NCBI RefSeq assembly: GCF_900090045.1
Contig: NC_041777.1
Coordinates: forward strand, 613,501 to 677,500
Source: Plasmodium malariae
Taxonomy: Eukaryota; Apicomplexa; Aconoidasida; Haemosporida; Plasmodiidae
Direction of reading: 5' to 3'
DNA: 64,000 nt
This document shows, in pieces, positions 30,434-42,724 of this stretch. The number at the start of each line of letters is the position of its first letter. The stretch's first letter is position 1. The position numbers and the translations under genes were made by a program. The notes under the pieces are model-generated. The model ran no database searches. It had not been told where the DNA came from and worked only from the letters and a program-made list of their open reading frames with translations.

Positions 30434-33030
30434 TTTCACTTTAAGAAAAATGAGAACAAAGAGCGTTAGTGTCTGATGGGGCGTACTGTGTCCTGTTAAA
30501 TAATATCACGCTACTCTTTCATATGAACATTCATATAAAATTTTATTCTTCTACTTTTGCGTTTTTCATCTTTTCACTTTTTACTTTTGCGTCCTTGTAG
30601 AATTCAAAAGATACTTAAATTACGGGTGAGAGGAGGGGGGAAGTAATATAGAAAAGTAAGTTGGTATTCAAATGGTCATAATGATAAAGGCGTATAACGG
30701 CCACAAAAAATATGCGTTTAAACGCGGCTGTACAGTGTAGCACGTGTATATACGCATGCACACGTACGTACACACGTATGATAACACTTATTTCCTCACA
30801 CATAGTTTTACGTGCGCAAAAATGAAAACACGGAAGGATTCTGTTCGCAAATGATGATAAAAAAAAAAAAAATAAAATAAAAAAAGATAAAATAAAATAA
30901 AAAAAAATACAATAAAATAAATGAAAAATAAAAAACTATGACGAGGATAAAATATGGATATACGAAAACTGTTGTAATTACATTTTAAAGAGGACATGTT
31001 TTTTTCTTTTATTGTATGGATGTTATAAATGAGGAGAGAATATTTGCAAATAAATAAACACAAAAATATAGCATTTTTTATAAGCACGCAAAGTATTTAT
31101 AAACAGGTTAAAGGCTTAACGAAAAAATGGAGCGACGTATTTTTGCAAGTATAACGAGGGGGAATATCTACGCGCAATGGTACATGTGAACATCCGTAAA
31201 GTGTATGCATGTGTATGTATAAGTGCTAAGGGGATGGACGTATGCGCGTTCCTATAAGTATAACAAATTGCTAGCACTTGCTTTTTGCGAAAATAAAAAA
31301 AAAGGAAAAGAAAAAGAAAAAGGAAAAAGGAAAAGGAAAAAGGAAGAGAAAAAGAAAAAGGAAAAAGGAAGAGAAAAAAAAAAAAAAAAAAAAAAAGCAG
31401 AAAAAGAAAAAGAAAAAAGCATGGCAACAAAATGTAACTACTCATTTTTCATGCTCTTTCTTTTTTTTTTTTTTCTCCTTACTTTTATATTCTCTTCTTA
31501 TTTTCGACTTTTGAGAAAAAAAAAAAAAGAATTATGAAGGACATACAACAAGCAAGAATAAACCATTTCCGGAAAAACAGGTAATACATATGTATATGTA
31601 CATGTACATAAATGTTTACATGCATATTCACGTGTGTACCTTTTCGTATATATATGCATACTTTCATTTTTTTATTTTTTTTATTTTTTTTTTTTACTGC
31701 ACATTTTGGAGGTACATGTCGTAACGGGGTATCCGTTACAGTAAACGCATTTACCCATATGTATAATGAACTTAAGAAATAATTTATATTATACATGTAG
31801 TATATTTTAAAAGTTCGATTTGGGGGCATAAACTCATGAACCAGCTAAAGTGTACGCCCTTTAATGCGTACGAAGGGGCGAAACTCTTTAACACTAGAAA
31901 GGTAGGCATACACACGTAAACACATACATACATACGTATAAATGCATATATAATGCTGTACAACTCATGAACGTATCTCACATTTTAAGCAGTGTTTAAG
32001 TAGTAAGAGTATATTATAAAGCATTCTTTTTACTTTTTCATTTCTTATTATTTTACTCCTTATTGTTTTGCTTATTATTTTACTTCTTATTATTTTACTT
32101 CTTATTATTTTACTTCTTATTTTTTTACTCCTTTATATTTTTATTTTTTTATATTTTATTTTTTTATGTGTGTCAACTATCAATAAGCACCTTCCAGTTG
32201 AAAAGCTTTCCTCTTCACTTTCAAAAAAAAAAAAAATAATAAAATAAAATAAAGCAAACAAATAAATGAATAAATAAATAAATAATTGAATGAATAATTG
32301 AATGAATAATTGAATGAATAAATGAATGTATAAATGAACGTACAAATGAACGTACAAATGAACGTATAAATGAACGTATAAATGAACGTATAAATGAACA
32401 TATATATGAATGTATAAGTTTACCAATGAGTGTATACACAGATGGTAAAATGGTGAAATAAAAAAAAATATTGCCTACGTGCAAAAGCTACTTACGTATT
32501 GAATATATGCATACATAGCAAATATGGTAAAATGCCACTGATGCTATAAGTTTTTGCAAACACTTCTTTTCGTACTTTTTATTATCATACCTTTTATCGT
32601 ATCACCTTTTATTATTTTTCCTTTTTTATTTTATTCCTGTTCGCCTTTTTTTTTTTTTTTTTTTTTTTTTTATCTCTTAACGTTCATGAAATGAAGTGGC
32701 AAGTACAAGAAGTTTGACTTCGATAAAATAATTTGAAAAATCGTTTTTTACGCAAAACCATTTGACTTAATTTTTTTTTTTTTTTTCTTTTAAAAGTTGA
32801 GGGGCTTTTACTTATATGTGAATATACGTTACGTTAGTGAATGCTTATACACGATACGATTGTGAGCGCACATAAGTCTGCTTTCAAATAGGTTTATTTA
32901 TTAATATATATACAAAGATATAGATATATATACGTAGATATAGATATATATACAAAGATATAGATATATATACAAAGATATAGATATATATACGTAGATA
33001 TAGATATATATACATAGATTACACCCGAGG
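30056..33030. other. Three-kilobase gene-poor region with simple repeats
   Basis: Upstream of the secreted-protein gene. Contains poly-A, (CATA)n, a purine-rich GGAAAAAGAAAAAGG block (31300-31395), an ATTATTTTACTTCTT array (32040-32115), a 12-bp array (GTATAAATGAAC type) at 32260-32415, and TATATATACGTAGATATAGA units at 32910-33020. No gene seen. Confidence 0.55.
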
Positions 33031-34489
33031 ATGAAAATGACTGTGGTGAATCTCTCTCTTGTAGCTGTAACGTTCCTCATGATGGGGAAGCTTAACGGAA
33101 TACAAATATACGGAAATGAAATAACACATGGGGATGGTAACAGAAACACAGTAGCAGCATCGGTCTCATCTGCCGCTTCGACATCATCTACCGCACATGC
33201 TGCGTCGAATGTTAATCATAAGTTGTTAAAAGATAGTGATACAGAGTTTGAAGCCACTTTAAAAAATTTTTTAAAAAGCAATATTAGTAATGATAAGAAG
33301 AACAAAGAAATGTTTGATGAAGATAAGTTTATAGAGAATAATAAAGATTTTATAAAGAAACAAATATTGTCCGATTTGTATAGTAAGTTTATGGTTGATA
33401 TAGTAAATAATAGTACATTAAATTTTTTGGAAAATTTAAATTCTGAACAGTCAGGTAATAACGAGTTTCAAATTGAGCTTGAAGAGAGTTGCTCACCTTT
33501 TTTCTGTGAGAAAATTATGAAAGCAAAGGAAATTTATATCAAAAGAAATGAAGAAACAGTTAACGATGATGCAAAGAGTATGAACAGAAATAATAATGCC
33601 ATTGAAGATATATCTTCTTTAGAAACTACCCCTTTGAACAACAACGAAAAGGAGGTAAAATTACATAAAGGAGAACAAATGTATGAACGTGTTCAGAATT
33701 TAGATGATGTGAAAGGTACTGACACAAATGAAGAGACAAATATTGATGCAGTTTTTTCTAAAACGTATAATAACAACAATGGTGAAGAACATCAAAAGAT
33801 TATCTTTACTGATGGTGATAATGTTTACGTGCTTGAGGAAATTACTCAAGGAGATAACAATTTTAATGATGAAGATTTGAATAAACAGAGTATGGACCAA
33901 GAAATTAAAATGCATGTACCTGTTGAAGGAAAAAGAACAAAAGAAGAATATAAAACTTTTGGTATAGATGTAGATGATAATAGTAACACGTCAGATGTAC
34001 TATATGTTTCTAATTCTGATGTAATAAACCATATACAAAAAGACAGTGAAAAGGGTATACACGAACACGATTTGAGAAAGAATAAAACGAATGAAGAAGA
34101 GGAAGCAACACACAATAGAATATATTCAGATGAATCCTCTACCAACTCAAGTAACATAGATGATGATATATTTAACATGAGTGAAGAAGAATTGTCGAAA
34201 AAAATATTTGACGATGTTAGAATGAATAGTGAAGACAAAGTTGAGTGTTACAATTTTTCAAATAATGAAGAAAAATGCAATAGCTTTAAAAAGTGTACAT
34301 ATGTAAACATTGACAATAAGGATACTTGTTTTCTAGACTACAACTACATGCTATTTTTGAAGAATAACAACTGCGCGCTTCAGTCAAAATCTTCGCTCCT
34401 CGCCTTGTCGAAGGACTTACTCAGGTGAGTGCTCAACAGAGCTGGAGGCCCCCCAGAACAAATAGAAGCAAATGGGATATTTACATATA

Positions 34490-34546
<57 letters not shown>

Positions 34547-34763
34547 CACGTTCTCGTTTCCCCCATTATATCGCGTCATATCCTTTTTTTTTTTTTTTTG
34601 TTTTATTGTTCACCCCTCCTTTCTCAGGAATGACATAATAAACAGACAGATGTTCCAACTTCTAAGAAACAGTAACAACAACAACTTCATTTGTGATACC
34701 ATCACTTACTCCTTTTTGACAAATGTTGTTGACAACACGAACTATGAAGATATTTTTTCATAA
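33031..34763 (+). CDS. Secreted acidic Cys-containing protein, two exons, unknown function
   Basis: Not recognised. Exon 1 is 33031-34424, the intron 34425-34627 (GTGAGT to TTTCTCAG) contains (TA)n, and exon 2 is 34628-34763; phase 2 is kept (codon AGG across the junction), giving 509 residues. The N-terminus MKMTVVNLSLVAVTFLMM is a good signal peptide with cleavage near residue 23. There is no second membrane helix and no PEXEL motif (RxLxE/Q/D) that I can see near the N-terminus. The middle is acidic and Asn-rich. Cysteines cluster in two places, CSPFFC (about residue 153) and CYNFSNNEEKCNSFKKC with two more Cys downstream, suggesting a small disulfide domain at the C-terminus. A secreted, surface or organelle-stored protein of an invasive stage would fit (inference). 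Confidence 0.75.
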
Positions 34764-36303
34764 CCAGATGGTGGGAAGCTTAACGTATGGAATCAGAACC
34801 TGTGGACCTGTCCAACCCCTTTTTTGAAATTTTTATTATTTATAACCTTTACCCTTCCAATGTATATATATGTGTTTATACATACAGATTTATGAGTACA
34901 TGTTTGTACGTACATATTTATGCGTACATGTTTGTACGTACATATTTATGCGTACATGTTTGTACGTACATATTTATGCGTACATATTTGTACGTACAAG
35001 TATGTACGTACAATACCTATTCGTGAATATGTTAACAGTTTAAAGTTCCTCTGAAGCGTGCGCGAGAATATGCATGCGCACATCGGTGACCATATTACGG
35101 ATTTATTAAAACACCTGCATACGTACATGTTTAATTATGCCTAACTATGTAGTAACACGTAATTACTTGCGCAGTTGTGCATATAACTATGATTGCTTTT
35201 ACCTTTTAAAATATCATAGCACACATTTTTTTATTTTATTGTTATTAGTCTTTATATGGATGCTTGAAAAGTAGGAAGTATGTATATTGCGATTTGCGTA
35301 TACGTGCATACACATGCCCACATTTACAACTGTACGCACATTTATACATTACATAACCCCATACATCACGATGCTTGTATAATTTATTTTTTTTTTTTTT
35401 TCCTCATTTTGCTAGAGATGCAAATTTTTTTTTTTTTTTTTTTTAAAACAGCAAAACAATTTCTCTTAACTTTTCATTATATATTATCTTTTTGAAAAAG
35501 GTTACATAACTTATAAGCACTTTTTTATAATTCTTAATTTATTTTATTTTTTTTTTTTTTATCATCAAGAAAGAGAAATTATGAAAAGAGGTTATAAGAT
35601 GATAGTGCTACACTGTACGTAATATTTTCATATATATTTGCATATGTCGTAAGAAGTATATAGTGTACACAAAGAGGCAATATTTTTTTTTTTTTTTTTT
35701 TTTTTTTTCCCCATAATTAAATTTTTTTACTCTAACTAAAATAATCAAAAATTGTTAAGCAAGTTGAATATATGAGGAAGCTTAACATTTACATTGTTAT
35801 CAGTACTTCTATCACATGTACTACTTGCAGCATTAAAAGCACTTAATCATTGCTATAAAACGGTTCGTACATTACAAGTGCGCTATTTTATTTTATTTTT
35901 TTTTTACTGAACTCCTTTACTTTTGAAGAGGCTCATTTTGAAAGACCACAAAAGGTAAAAAAACGAAAGTAATAAAAAAAAAAGAAGAAAAAAAAAAGAA
36001 AAAAAAAAGAAAAAAAAAAAGAGAAAAAAAAAAGAGAAAAAAAGAAAAAGAAAAAAAAAAAAGAGCTACTTAACATTTTCAAAAAGTCTTCAAGGATTGC
36101 TTTTTCTTCAAATTAACAGCATCTTTTCAGTGATACGTGTGTAATACATAAACGTGCATGAATACATGGTTAATGCTAAAATTTTAATCCGTAGGAAGCT
36201 ATAACTGCTGGGCAATAAAGCAGAAAAACGGACTAACGAAACGAACTACAAAACGGAGGAACATACCAAGAGGGGTAAGAAGAGGAATACCCCCTAACTA
36301 ATC
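34764..36303. other. Intergenic region, no gene seen
   Basis: Contains a GTACGTACATATTTATGCGT array (34880-35010), poly-T runs and a purine-rich GAAAAAAAAAA block (35980-36062) upstream of TFIIA. A short frame at 35772 (MRKLNIYIVIST) has no support. Confidence 0.5.
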
Positions 36304-37709
36304 ATGTCGCTTTTAAGAGATTCCGACCTAGAACAAGTGCACAAAAAAATTATTAATAGTACCATAGAAAAATGTAGTCAGTTCTACAATGCAAGAATTC
36401 TGGAGGCTATTAAGATTAGATGGCTAAAGATATACGAACAGAAACTGATGAATAAGGACCAGACGAGCGAGCAAAAAAATACAGGATTTGAATTCACGCA
36501 AGCGAATGCCAACGGTAAGGGTGTGTGCGGCTAAGCAGTATGGATGTAGAATGTTGGTAGTACGTGTGTAGAATGTTGATAGTACGTGTGTAGAATGTTG
36601 ATAGTACGTGTGTAGTGTGTTGGTAGTACGTGTGTAGTGTTGTAGTACGTGTGTAGTGTGTTGGTAGTACGTGTGTAGTGTGTTGGTAGTACGTGTGTAG
36701 TGTGTTGGTAGTACGTGTGTAGTGTGTTGATAGTACGTGTGTAGTGTGTTGGTAGTACGTGTGTAGTGTGTTGGTAGCATGTACATATATTTGTTTTTCT
36801 TTTTGCTTGATTGGTTGGTTGCTTGTTTGCATTTTTTTTTTTTTTGTTCTTGTCATCCACCACTTCATTCGCAGATGCCGATTTTGATGAGGATGAATTT
36901 GAAGATGCCGAAGTTGAAGAGAAAGATTTTTTTGAATTTCCTGTACAAGCTGAAGACGACGAAGGTAGCATGAGTTATTGTTCTCCTTTTTTCTTTTTAT
37001 CAGTTTTAAAATATGGTTGTACCAAAATGTATATTTATATATATGTACTTGCCCACCTACGAACTTTTTAGTTCAATACGCATATAATCATTTACTCTGT
37101 TTCCTTTCTCAAGATGAGTTGAATGAACTAGATAACATTTCTATAAGTGACTTGAGTGATGTAGACCCTCCGACGAACAACGTTATCGTTGGGATATGCG
37201 ATAAGGTGGGGGAGACCCATACCAAAAAATTATGAACATGTGCATGAACAGATATGTGATACGTTAGATATGTGATACGTTAGATATGTGATACGTTAGA
37301 TATGTGATACGTTGAAGGATAACAAAAAAAAAAATAAAAAAAAAAGAGTTGACATATATTTGCCATAATTGTTTTAAAATTTTTCCGATTTAGATATCAA
37401 AGCCTTGCGGGAGAAGAAATGCGAGCAGCAATTGGAAAATTAAGTTGAAGGGGGGACTAATGAAGGTTTGTTCCTTCTTCTGTTTGAGCTTATGCATGTT
37501 TGATGATACCTTGCTATTCGCCGTTTTATCTGTTTCGTTTCCTTTGCTGGGTTGAGCTTTTTCCCTTGCTTCACTATACCCACTTCATTTCACCGCTATT
37601 TATTTATTTTTTCCTTCTTTTTTTTTTTTTTTTTTTTTTTTTATTCCTCGGACAGGTGGACGGCAAAGAGATGTTTTTTCGAAGTTTGCAAGGGGAGCTT
37701 GAATTTTAA
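36304..37709 (+). CDS. TFIIA large (alpha/beta) subunit, five exons
   Basis: General transcription factor that stabilises TBP on promoters in the nucleus. Exons 36304-36514, 36875-36964, 37114-37205, 37394-37465 and 37656-37709 join with consistent phases and GT-AG borders, giving about 172 residues. The N-terminal four-helix-bundle half is DLEQVHKKIINSTIEKC followed by ILEAIKIRWLKIYEQKLM, matching the alpha part (Trp and Lys-Leu-Met positions kept). A short acidic linker (DFDEDEFEDAEVEEKD) follows. The beta-barrel half has VDPPTNNVIVGICDK, then NWKIKLKGGLMK and VDGKEMFFRSLQGELEF, matching the conserved WKxxLKxGxM, DGKxxxF and GExEW end of the family. The variable spacer of animal TFIIA is almost absent, so the protein is less than half the animal length. 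Intron 1 contains a 22-bp minisatellite. Confidence 0.85.
36535..36780 (+). repeat. 22-bp minisatellite in TFIIA intron 1
   Basis: About eleven copies of GTAGTACGTGTGTAGTGTG followed by TTG, with TAGAATGTTGATAGTACGTG variants at the left end and one 17-bp shortened unit near 36635. Fills most of the intron. Each unit presents GT-rich, donor-like sequence. Confidence 0.93.
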
Positions 37710-38874
37710 GCTCACATTTTTTTATTCTTTCATTTATTTTGTCATTTTATTATTTTATTATTTTTATTTTTCTATTTTTATTTCATTATTTTACTGTTTT
37801 TACGTCATCATTTTACTGTTTTTACGTCATTATTTTATTGTTTCTATTTTTTATTTATATGTATATATTTTTTTGTTTTGTTATAAAACCGCTTTTTATT
37901 ATTTTTCTCATAATTTTTTTTTTTTCCCAAGCCACTTCATATTTTAACGTGAAGAAAATTTCGTTCAATTATTCCACCGCCAAAACTGTGCGCATGTATT
38001 TTATAAAACTGAGCTTGTTGACCTTCCCAATTTTGCGTAATTTCGTGTTAATTTTCCTTTACTCTTTTTAATCTCATTCCACATGTTTGTACCTACTTTT
38101 TCCTTTACGTTTACGTTTCAAATGAACTGTGAATTCATGAGCAAATGACAAAGGCAACTAGGAGTATATGGTTAGGATGAAAAACATATAAAATCTATGA
38201 AACCCCTTTTTTTTTTTTTTTTTTTTTTTTTACCATCTTTACAGTGAATTGTGTGCATATATGCATGTATGTATGTATGTATGTATGTGTGTATGTATGT
38301 ATGTATGTATGCATGTATGTATGTATGTATGTATGTGTGTATGTATGTATGCATGTATGTATGTATGTGTGTATGTATGTATGTATGTGTGTATGTATGT
38401 ATGTATGCATGTATGTATGTATGTATGTATGTATGCATGTATGTATGTGTGTATGTATGTATGTATGTATGCATGATGTAGGGGTGTACGTATGCATGAG
38501 CGTGGGCAACGCATGTTTTGCGCACGAATACGCTCGCACCCTTTTGTGTGTTAAATCCAGAACGTGCACCTGCGCTTTCAACCCCCTTTTTCTTGTCAAT
38601 GTACATATATATGTATTTGCGGGAAAGGGAAAAGGGAAAAGGGGGGAAAAATGTACCCACATAACTGTTCTATTGAATATAGAACTGGGCGAAATAACAT
38701 TATACTCTTCAAACAAGCAATCATTATTTCTTAGATAACAAAATGTAGCATGTACACCGCGTTATATGGAACTACCTACTTACATACATATACATACATG
38801 CATGTATATATACACCTGTGTGTATACTATTCACCTGATGGTTTGTTTTATTTTATTTTCCTACATGATAACAG
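37710..38874. other. TFIIA-PPO gap: (GTAT)n satellite and unassigned coding-like stretches
   Basis: Contains poly-T, a 215-bp GTATGTAT/GTGTGTAT/GCATGTAT array (38260-38475) whose open frames are artefacts, and two unassigned protein-like stretches. One is 37932-38035, after a strong acceptor TTTTTTCCCAAG, encoding SYFNVKKISFNYSTAKTV. The other is near 38674-38728, encoding LGEITLYSSNKQSLFLR and a stop, and the two are in phase. They could be the last exons of an unrecognised gene or misplaced 5' exons of PPO. The PPO first exon is expected somewhere here. Confidence 0.35.
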
Positions 38875-41800
38875 CGTAATCGGCGGCAGTGTAGACTCCT
38901 TGTGTCTGAGTTATTACTTACAGAAAAAAAATCTAAGCGTCCACTTATTGACTACTAAAAAGAGATGTAACTATGTGAACACGTATTATAATAACTCAAA
39001 TGTAATTGAAAATGGGTGCTACTATTCCTTTATCTTAAGAAATAATTCGACGTTTCTTTCCTCACTTCTTAAGCATCTCAACTTGGAAACAGAAGGTAAA
39101 ATTCTGTTTAAAAAAAAAAAAAAAAAATTAACGATAAAGATTACTAGTAAAAATTAATCATAAAAATTAAGCATAAAAAATAGGGAGGCATAACAAAGAG
39201 AATATTTTGAAATAAAGGTGCGCTGATTTTTCCGCGTGCGCACATGAACGTGTTCATATTTTTTCGGCCTTTCTAACGTTTCGAGGATGACCTATCATAC
39301 GCTCACTACTTATCCATTTTTTTCCTGCAGTAATATATAGTAGCACGTATTCAAATAACATTTTGTACCTTGATGAAAATGGACAAACATACAGAATTAA
39401 CAAGTTTTTGTTTAGATTAATTTACCATACTATCAAGGATTATTTTTTTAATAAATCTGTAGTCGTTGAAAAGGTAGGGAGTCAAAGCGCCAAGAAAAAA
39501 AAAAAAAATGGAAAATGGAAAATGAAAAATGAAAAACGGAAAATGAAATAATGCAAAATGAAATAATGCAAAATGAAACAATGCAAAATGAAATAATGCA
39601 AAATGAAATAATGCAAAATGAAATAATGCAAAATGCAAAAACGAAAAATGAAATAATGCAAAATGAAATAATGCAAAATGAAATAATGCAAATATGCGAA
39701 TATGCAAAAATTAATTTCCCCGTTTATGAATCTGCGCAATGTTTTACCCCTACCTACCCCCTGCTGCTTTTATAAAGCGTATGACCCTTCTCTTCATTTT
39801 CTGTTCAACATGTCTAAACGTATGTTTCCCTTTCACTCAAAGAATGTACGATTAGACAGGTTTATCTCAAACTTTTTTGATGAAAAAATTTGCAAAAATT
39901 TAATTTTCCCTTACTGCCGTCACTACTTCGGTTTCTCACCTCGGCATGTGTTTATGCGGTAAAGACAAAAACGAAAAACATGAAATAAGAAGAGAAGTAT
40001 TTATAATTCCACTTGACGTACAACATTATATTTATTAATTTTAATTCTCTTTGATTATCGTTTGACTTTATTTGCATTTTTCATAGCTCCTACTTTTCGA
40101 ACTTTCTGGAAAAAATAAAAGAAAAGAAGTCAATTGTAAAAGCAATTATTTCCCCTGATAAAAACAATGCCCTCCCTTACACAAAAAAAAGAAAAATTTT
40201 TACATTTCGAGGTGGAAATATATTATTAACAAGGTAAGGTAAAAATGGTTAATGAAGAAACAGCATGTTCATCATATGAAGCGTTATTATGTATTTCCCG
40301 TTTTTCTTTAATCCATTTTTTTAGAAAACTTCGAGAATACTTAGATCTAAGCGGTAACGTCCAATTGACAGAGGAAACAAAAAATTTGCGCCTCACGTGT
40401 AGCAAGGGTCGAGTGAAGGTACAATGTACAGAATGCGTTGTGTGCTTTTGTTCGGGAGTTTATTTATGTGTGTATGTTGTCTGCTGCGTCTTCATTCTTA
40501 TGTACTGCTAGCTTATGCATCCAGTTACCTGGACATTCCCACACGTTATGTAATCCTTCTATTTCTAACCCCTTTGTATATTCCTTTTTTGACTGAACTT
40601 ATTTAGGTGCTCATAGGACGAGACGTCGTAAAATTCGGTGAAGTAGTCTTTTGTGGTAACCCACTGGAGTTGAAGCGAATTCTAAAAAAAGCCAAATTTG
40701 ATAACACAAACAAAGATATTATAATAAAATACTTATTTAATTTTTGTTCAAAAAAAATTAAAATAACAAATGTTTGTTTTAAGAAGAACGTCCTGCCCCT
40801 TTCTCATTCGCTGGTAATAATTTTTTTTTTTTTTGTCCGTCTTCTTCAGGGGTACACAAGATTGAACTATGCGTTTGGGTATACATCCGTATGTACATGC
40901 TTACGCACATACATATATGTATATATGAATACATGTACATCTGTACACATACATATACATGTAAGTGTTCATATGTTCACGTGTGCTGAGTGTGCCCACA
41001 CTGAACCATGCTTTCTTTTCACATAGGAATCCTTACTGTTAGTTAAAGAAAATCATAAAAACAAAATAATGTCCATGCTATATGACAGTAATATTTTTCC
41101 ACATTTCAAAAGAAACGAACAAGTAAAAATTCTTTCACAAGAAGATATATTCGAAACGAAGTAAGCGATATACATTATTTGTAGTAACTGTTATTGTTAT
41201 TGTTGTAACTGCAAAAATGCGTATATTTTTTTTTTTTGTAATATTGTTTGTTTTTCCGCTTTGCCGTTTTGTCGTTTTTCCCTTTTGCCCTTTTAACTAC
41301 ACAATTTCACATGATATTTTTCCTTCCCTCTGTCCCCATGCTGCTTCATTTGAAGCTTAAGATTTCTGAGCTCAGCAACGGATGAACAAGAATCTGAACG
41401 TGAAATAAATTCATTCCTTCGAAACGTTCTGAACATAAAAGAAAAACCTGACTTGGTACATAAAAATAAAATAAAATAAAATAATAGTTTTAATTATAAT
41501 GATAAATTTCGTTTTAATTTTAATTTAAAAGTGTGCGTGCGTGTGATGAAGCTGAGTTGCTGTTTTTCATTTCCAAAATAGCTACTCCTTTTGGAGATGA
41601 AACAAGTGAGGGGACTACCCATATGGCGGTATGTTGTATCTTTTCACTACATACCCATGCGCCATGTGTTCCCCCATCTGAGTGAAGCTTCACTATAACG
41701 TTATTCCCACAAGGCAGCCCCTTCAGTGATGCTTTCATCATATATTCTACCTTTCGTGTTCCTTTATTTTCTTTCTCATCTCATTGCTTACCCCATTGCT

Positions 41801-42454
41801 TACCCCATTGCTTACCCCATTGCTTACCCCATTGCTTACCCCATTGCTTACTTACCCCATTGCTTACCCCATTGCTTACCCCATTGCTTACCCCATTGCT
41901 TACCCCATTGCTTACCCCATTGCTTACCCCATTGCTTACCCCATTGCTTACCCCATTGCTTACCCCATTGCTTGTCCCACTGCTCCATCTTTGACGTTTT
42001 CCCTTCTGCAGGTCGTGAGCAATTGCTATACTGTCTTTCCCCATAACGACAATTTTGACGAAAAAGTCAAAAAATTGATTCAAAAAAAATGCAAAAACTT
42101 AAAAATTTTTTGGACCTTTTCCTTTTTCAAGGACCTCGAGTTCTGCTTAAGTGAAGCCGAAAAATTTTGTGAGAAGTATGGCGGTACGGCTCACTTGGAA
42201 ATGAGTCACAGCGGCACGCGTTCACACGTAAGTGCATATGTGCATAAGTAAATACGTACACACATATATGCTTGTACTATTATTGAATATATTCCTATGC
42301 CCATTTTTTCATCATAATGTTCCCATTTTAATGCGCCATTAGCATCTTTATACATTTTTTATTATTATTTATTTTTTATTTTTTTTTGCCATTCACATAT
42401 CAGAAAATATATATGATGAAAATACCCGAGAAGAGGCCCTCTGAGCTGCCTTAA
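38875..42454 (+). CDS. PPO: Divergent protoporphyrinogen oxidase, about ten exons (first exon not found)
   Basis: PPO oxidises protoporphyrinogen IX to protoporphyrin IX, the step before ferrochelatase, in the mitochondrion. In-phase exons are 38875-39095, 39331-39473, 39843-39958, 40087-40233, 40325-40418, 40607-40813, 41027-41160, 41356-41455, 42012-42227 and 42404-42454. The first listed exon enters in phase 2, so an upstream start exon is missing. Landmarks are VIGGSVDSLCLSYYLQKK (dinucleotide-fold start), the GxxxLTRKLREYL equivalent FRGGNILLTRKLREYL, VVFCGNP, and the C-terminal FAD region around KNLKIFWTFSFFKDLEFC. The glycine motif has lost its third Gly and the C-terminal GVxVNDC signature is eroded. 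Intron 39474-39842 is uncertain: AYDPSLHFLFNMSKR just before the acceptor looks coding but is not reachable in phase with normal borders. Introns carry minisatellites. The family call is from motif order. Confidence 0.68.
39541..39690 (+). repeat. 14-bp minisatellite in a PPO intron
   Basis: About ten copies of AAATGAAATAATGC with a short AAATGCAAAAACG interruption near 39632. Not coding; the poly-FALFH frame on the minus strand is a mirror. Confidence 0.92.
41779..41992 (+). repeat. 11-bp minisatellite in a PPO intron
   Basis: About nineteen copies of CCCATTGCTTA, with one 4-bp insertion near 41850 and a CCCACTGCTCC edge unit. It sits immediately upstream of the acceptor at 42011 and makes a pyrimidine-rich lead-in. 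Because 11 is not a multiple of three, the open frames cycle and are meaningless. Confidence 0.93.
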
Positions 42455-42650
42455 TTCCGAGGATGAAATTTTTAAAAACGTTAAATATAACGTTTTGACA
42501 TAGTGTTGTATGCTCATTATATGTGTTGTACTAAGTGCTTCGTACTTTGTTGCATTTGCCGTGCTGCATTATATTTTCTCCAATTTGTTCTATTTTGCTT
42601 CATTTTGTTATATTATATTATTTTATATTATATATTTATTTTTTTTTTTT

Positions 42651-42724
<74 letters not shown>

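Noticed and set aside
31223..31537. Lys/Glu-rich plus-strand frames
   Set aside because: Purine-rich simple sequence (GGAAAAAG units) with no conserved flanks and several equivalent frames.
38172..38738. Open frames rich in MYVC and HTYI on both strands
   Set aside because: Pure (GTAT)n microsatellite read in different frames.
41726..42251. LLTP and AYPI repeat frames over the PPO intron
   Set aside because: The 11-bp period forces frames to cycle, and the segment is removed cleanly between a GTACAT donor at 41456 and a CTGCAG acceptor at 42011.
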